Assembly: GCA_037440405.1 (NCBI GenBank)
Contig: JBBIUE010000018.1
Location: 1 to 64,000 of the forward strand
DNA from: JANMGV01 sp037440405
GTDB lineage: Bacteria; Planctomycetota; Planctomycetia; Pirellulales; Pirellulaceae
Direction of reading: 5' to 3'
Length of the DNA: 64,000 bases
The position numbers were made by a program, and so were the translations under genes. The first letter of the stretch is position 1. Each line of letters begins with the position of its first letter. The notes under the pieces were generated by a model. The model searched no databases. It was not told the origin of the DNA and saw only the letters and a list, made by a program, of their open reading frames with translations. This document shows positions 62,937 to 64,000 of this stretch, piece by piece.

Positions 62937-64000
62937 TTAAGCAGCCCGAATCGTCCTTGCATGCTGAGCCCAGGAAATCCAGTTCACAACTTCATCACGG
63001 CCGGGCGGTGGACTGTTTCGAAGGATGCGTTGGCCAACCATCGAGCGACTGACCTGAAGCACTTTCGCCAACAGAACATCGGGATCGGAGCCACTGAGTG
63101 ACTGGACGTCGAACACGTTGGCAGCAACCAAAAGCTGAGCGTCATGTCCCCGAAGATTCGGTACGCTGCATACGAATGTCGCCTGTTGTTGCCAGCGAGC
63201 AATCTCATCTTCGGAAACGCGAGGATGATTCAATCGAACTGCCAAATCTTGAGCACTCGTCGATAGCAAATCTCGAACCTTATGGACTCCGATGGCCATC
63301 AGCTTGTCCGCTGTCACCGAACCGATGCTGGGAGCGTCGACGATTGGGCTGTCCAGATCCAAGTAGAACCGAAGCGCTCCAGAACCGCTCGATTGCACCT
63401 CCGGCGAGCGAGAATTCATGCGGACCACACCATTCCCTGAGTTGCTGACGCGAGCATTGGAACGACTGCGTCTGGTCGTTTTGCGTCGCCGTTTGGTGAT
63501 TGAGCCGGTGGAGGAACTTGTCGATCGACGGCGCCCGATGCTGCCGGCGCCTTGCTCCGTAGCGGCCGAATTCGACGAGGAACGGCCAGCGGCAAACGTT
63601 TCGAAATTCCCAGGCCCCGTTCGGCCAACACGCGAACTTTCTGTAGTCCGAAACCGAACAGAATCACTATACAAGTCAATCCGATCCGGTGACGATGTGA
63701 CGGCATAGTCCGAGAAGACTTTGCTCGTATCTCGACCAGAGGTGGATAACCAACGTTGCATCCTCGCCAGTTCGTACCGCGATGCTGTCGCCATGATCGC
63801 TCGCCCTCGAGAAGTCATCAGGAATGTCTCAACGCGAAGTAACAAATCTCGAGGATCCGTTCGACGCACCAATCGTGGTGAATGGAATCCACAACCGACC
63901 AGGACTCGGGCATCAAATGGTCGAAGATTGGGTACATGACAAAGCAGATCGCACTCAGCTTGCCAATCGCGAATCGAATCTGCTCGGATGGCCAAATCGG
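62937..64000 (-). CDS. DUF4332 helix-hairpin-helix-type protein (5' end outside window)
   Basis: At least 354 residues; the reading frame is open to the right edge, so the start lies outside. Two copies of the same module are visible. One is at the 5' side (SIRDWQAECDLLCHVPNLRPFDARVLVGCG, then DPRDLLLRVETF), the other in the C-terminal part (IARWQQQATFVCSVPNLRGHDAQLLVAAN, then DPDVLLAKVLQV). Both are DUF4332-like, with helix-hairpin-helix features (IGSVTADKLMAIGV near the start of the second). The middle (about 110-210) is a low-complexity Ser/Arg/Lys-rich linker. HhH modules often bind DNA, so nucleic-acid binding is a reasonable inference. Confidence 0.75.
   Translation of the reverse strand, partial: DLAIRADSIRDWQAECDLLCHVPNLRPFDARVLVGCGFHSPRLVRRTDPRDLLLRVETFLMTSRGRAIMATASRYELARMQRWLSTSGRDTSKVFSDYAVTSSPDRIDLYSDSVRFRTTESSRVGRTGPGNFETFAAGRSSSNSAATEQGAGSIGRRRSTSSSTGSITKRRRKTTRRSRSNARVSNSGNGVVRMNSRSPEVQSSGSGALRFYLDLDSPIVDAPSIGSVTADKLMAIGVHKVRDLLSTSAQDLAVRLNHPRVSEDEIARWQQQATFVCSVPNLRGHDAQLLVAANVFDVQSLSGSDPDVLLAKVLQVSRSMVGQRILRNSPPPGRDEVVNWISWAQHARTIRAA

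Overview
The window looks like chromosomal DNA of a planctomycete, most probably from the Pirellulales (Rhodopirellula/Blastopirellula-like). This rests on a cluster combining DUF1501, DUF1549/DUF1553, a cytochrome-plus-WD40 protein and a pre-peptidase-domain protein; on an ECF sigma factor of the planctomycete type; on large secreted proteins of unknown role; and on mostly weak Shine-Dalgarno sequences. A Kdo transferase (WaaA) points to a Gram-negative LPS-type envelope. About 33 protein genes, one tRNA-Lys(UUU) and two decayed IS66-type insertion sequences are recognisable. No CRISPR array, rRNA operon, intact transposon or prophage was seen.

Layout. 1-1,700: IS66 accessory-gene remnant, a 56-bp tandem repeat, tRNA-Lys and REP-like palindromes. 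1.7-4.0 kb (minus): aspartate aminotransferase and the RdgB nucleotide-sanitising enzyme. 4.2-11.8 kb (plus): a protein built of secretin N-domains, a NagB/PIG-L fusion and a TolC-like outer-membrane protein. 12.8-17.6 kb (minus): DciA helicase loader, a UvrA paralogue and a secreted HEXXH protein. 18.1-20.6 kb (plus): a HerA-like ATPase. 20.7-30.5 kb (minus): the planctomycete cytochrome/DUF1501 cluster and a ThuA protein. 30.6-33.2 kb (minus): a translationally coupled enoyl-CoA hydratase/acyl-CoA dehydrogenase pair. 33.8-40.8 kb (plus): an ABC-2 exporter operon with a large membrane-anchored partner and a HEAT-repeat protein. 41-42 kb: 25-bp repeats and an IS66 transposase remnant. 42.2-44.6 kb: a lone ECF sigma factor and a prenyltransferase-repeat protein. 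45.0-51.7 kb (plus): a three-gene transglutaminase / DUF2126 amidoligase / ATP-grasp / alpha-E operon. 51.8-57.6 kb (minus): a Sua5-arginine-phosphatase-like fusion, RpiB, endonuclease IV, WaaA and a secreted amidohydrolase. 57.7-64 kb: an NHL-repeat protein, GTP-dependent PEP carboxykinase, a PilT-like ATPase, a TylF-type methyltransferase and a partial DUF4332 protein.

The most notable points are: (i) the 45-52 kb operon, which carries every part of a predicted peptide-ligating and processing system but no known substrate; (ii) the fusion of a degenerate Sua5/YrdC domain to a phosphatase that has the threonine P-loop of the Bacillus protein-arginine phosphatase YwlE, next to rpiB as in Bacillus; (iii) the NagB/PIG-L fusion with a catalytic Asp replaced by Asn; and (iv) two IS66 scars 41 kb apart that share the same repeat.
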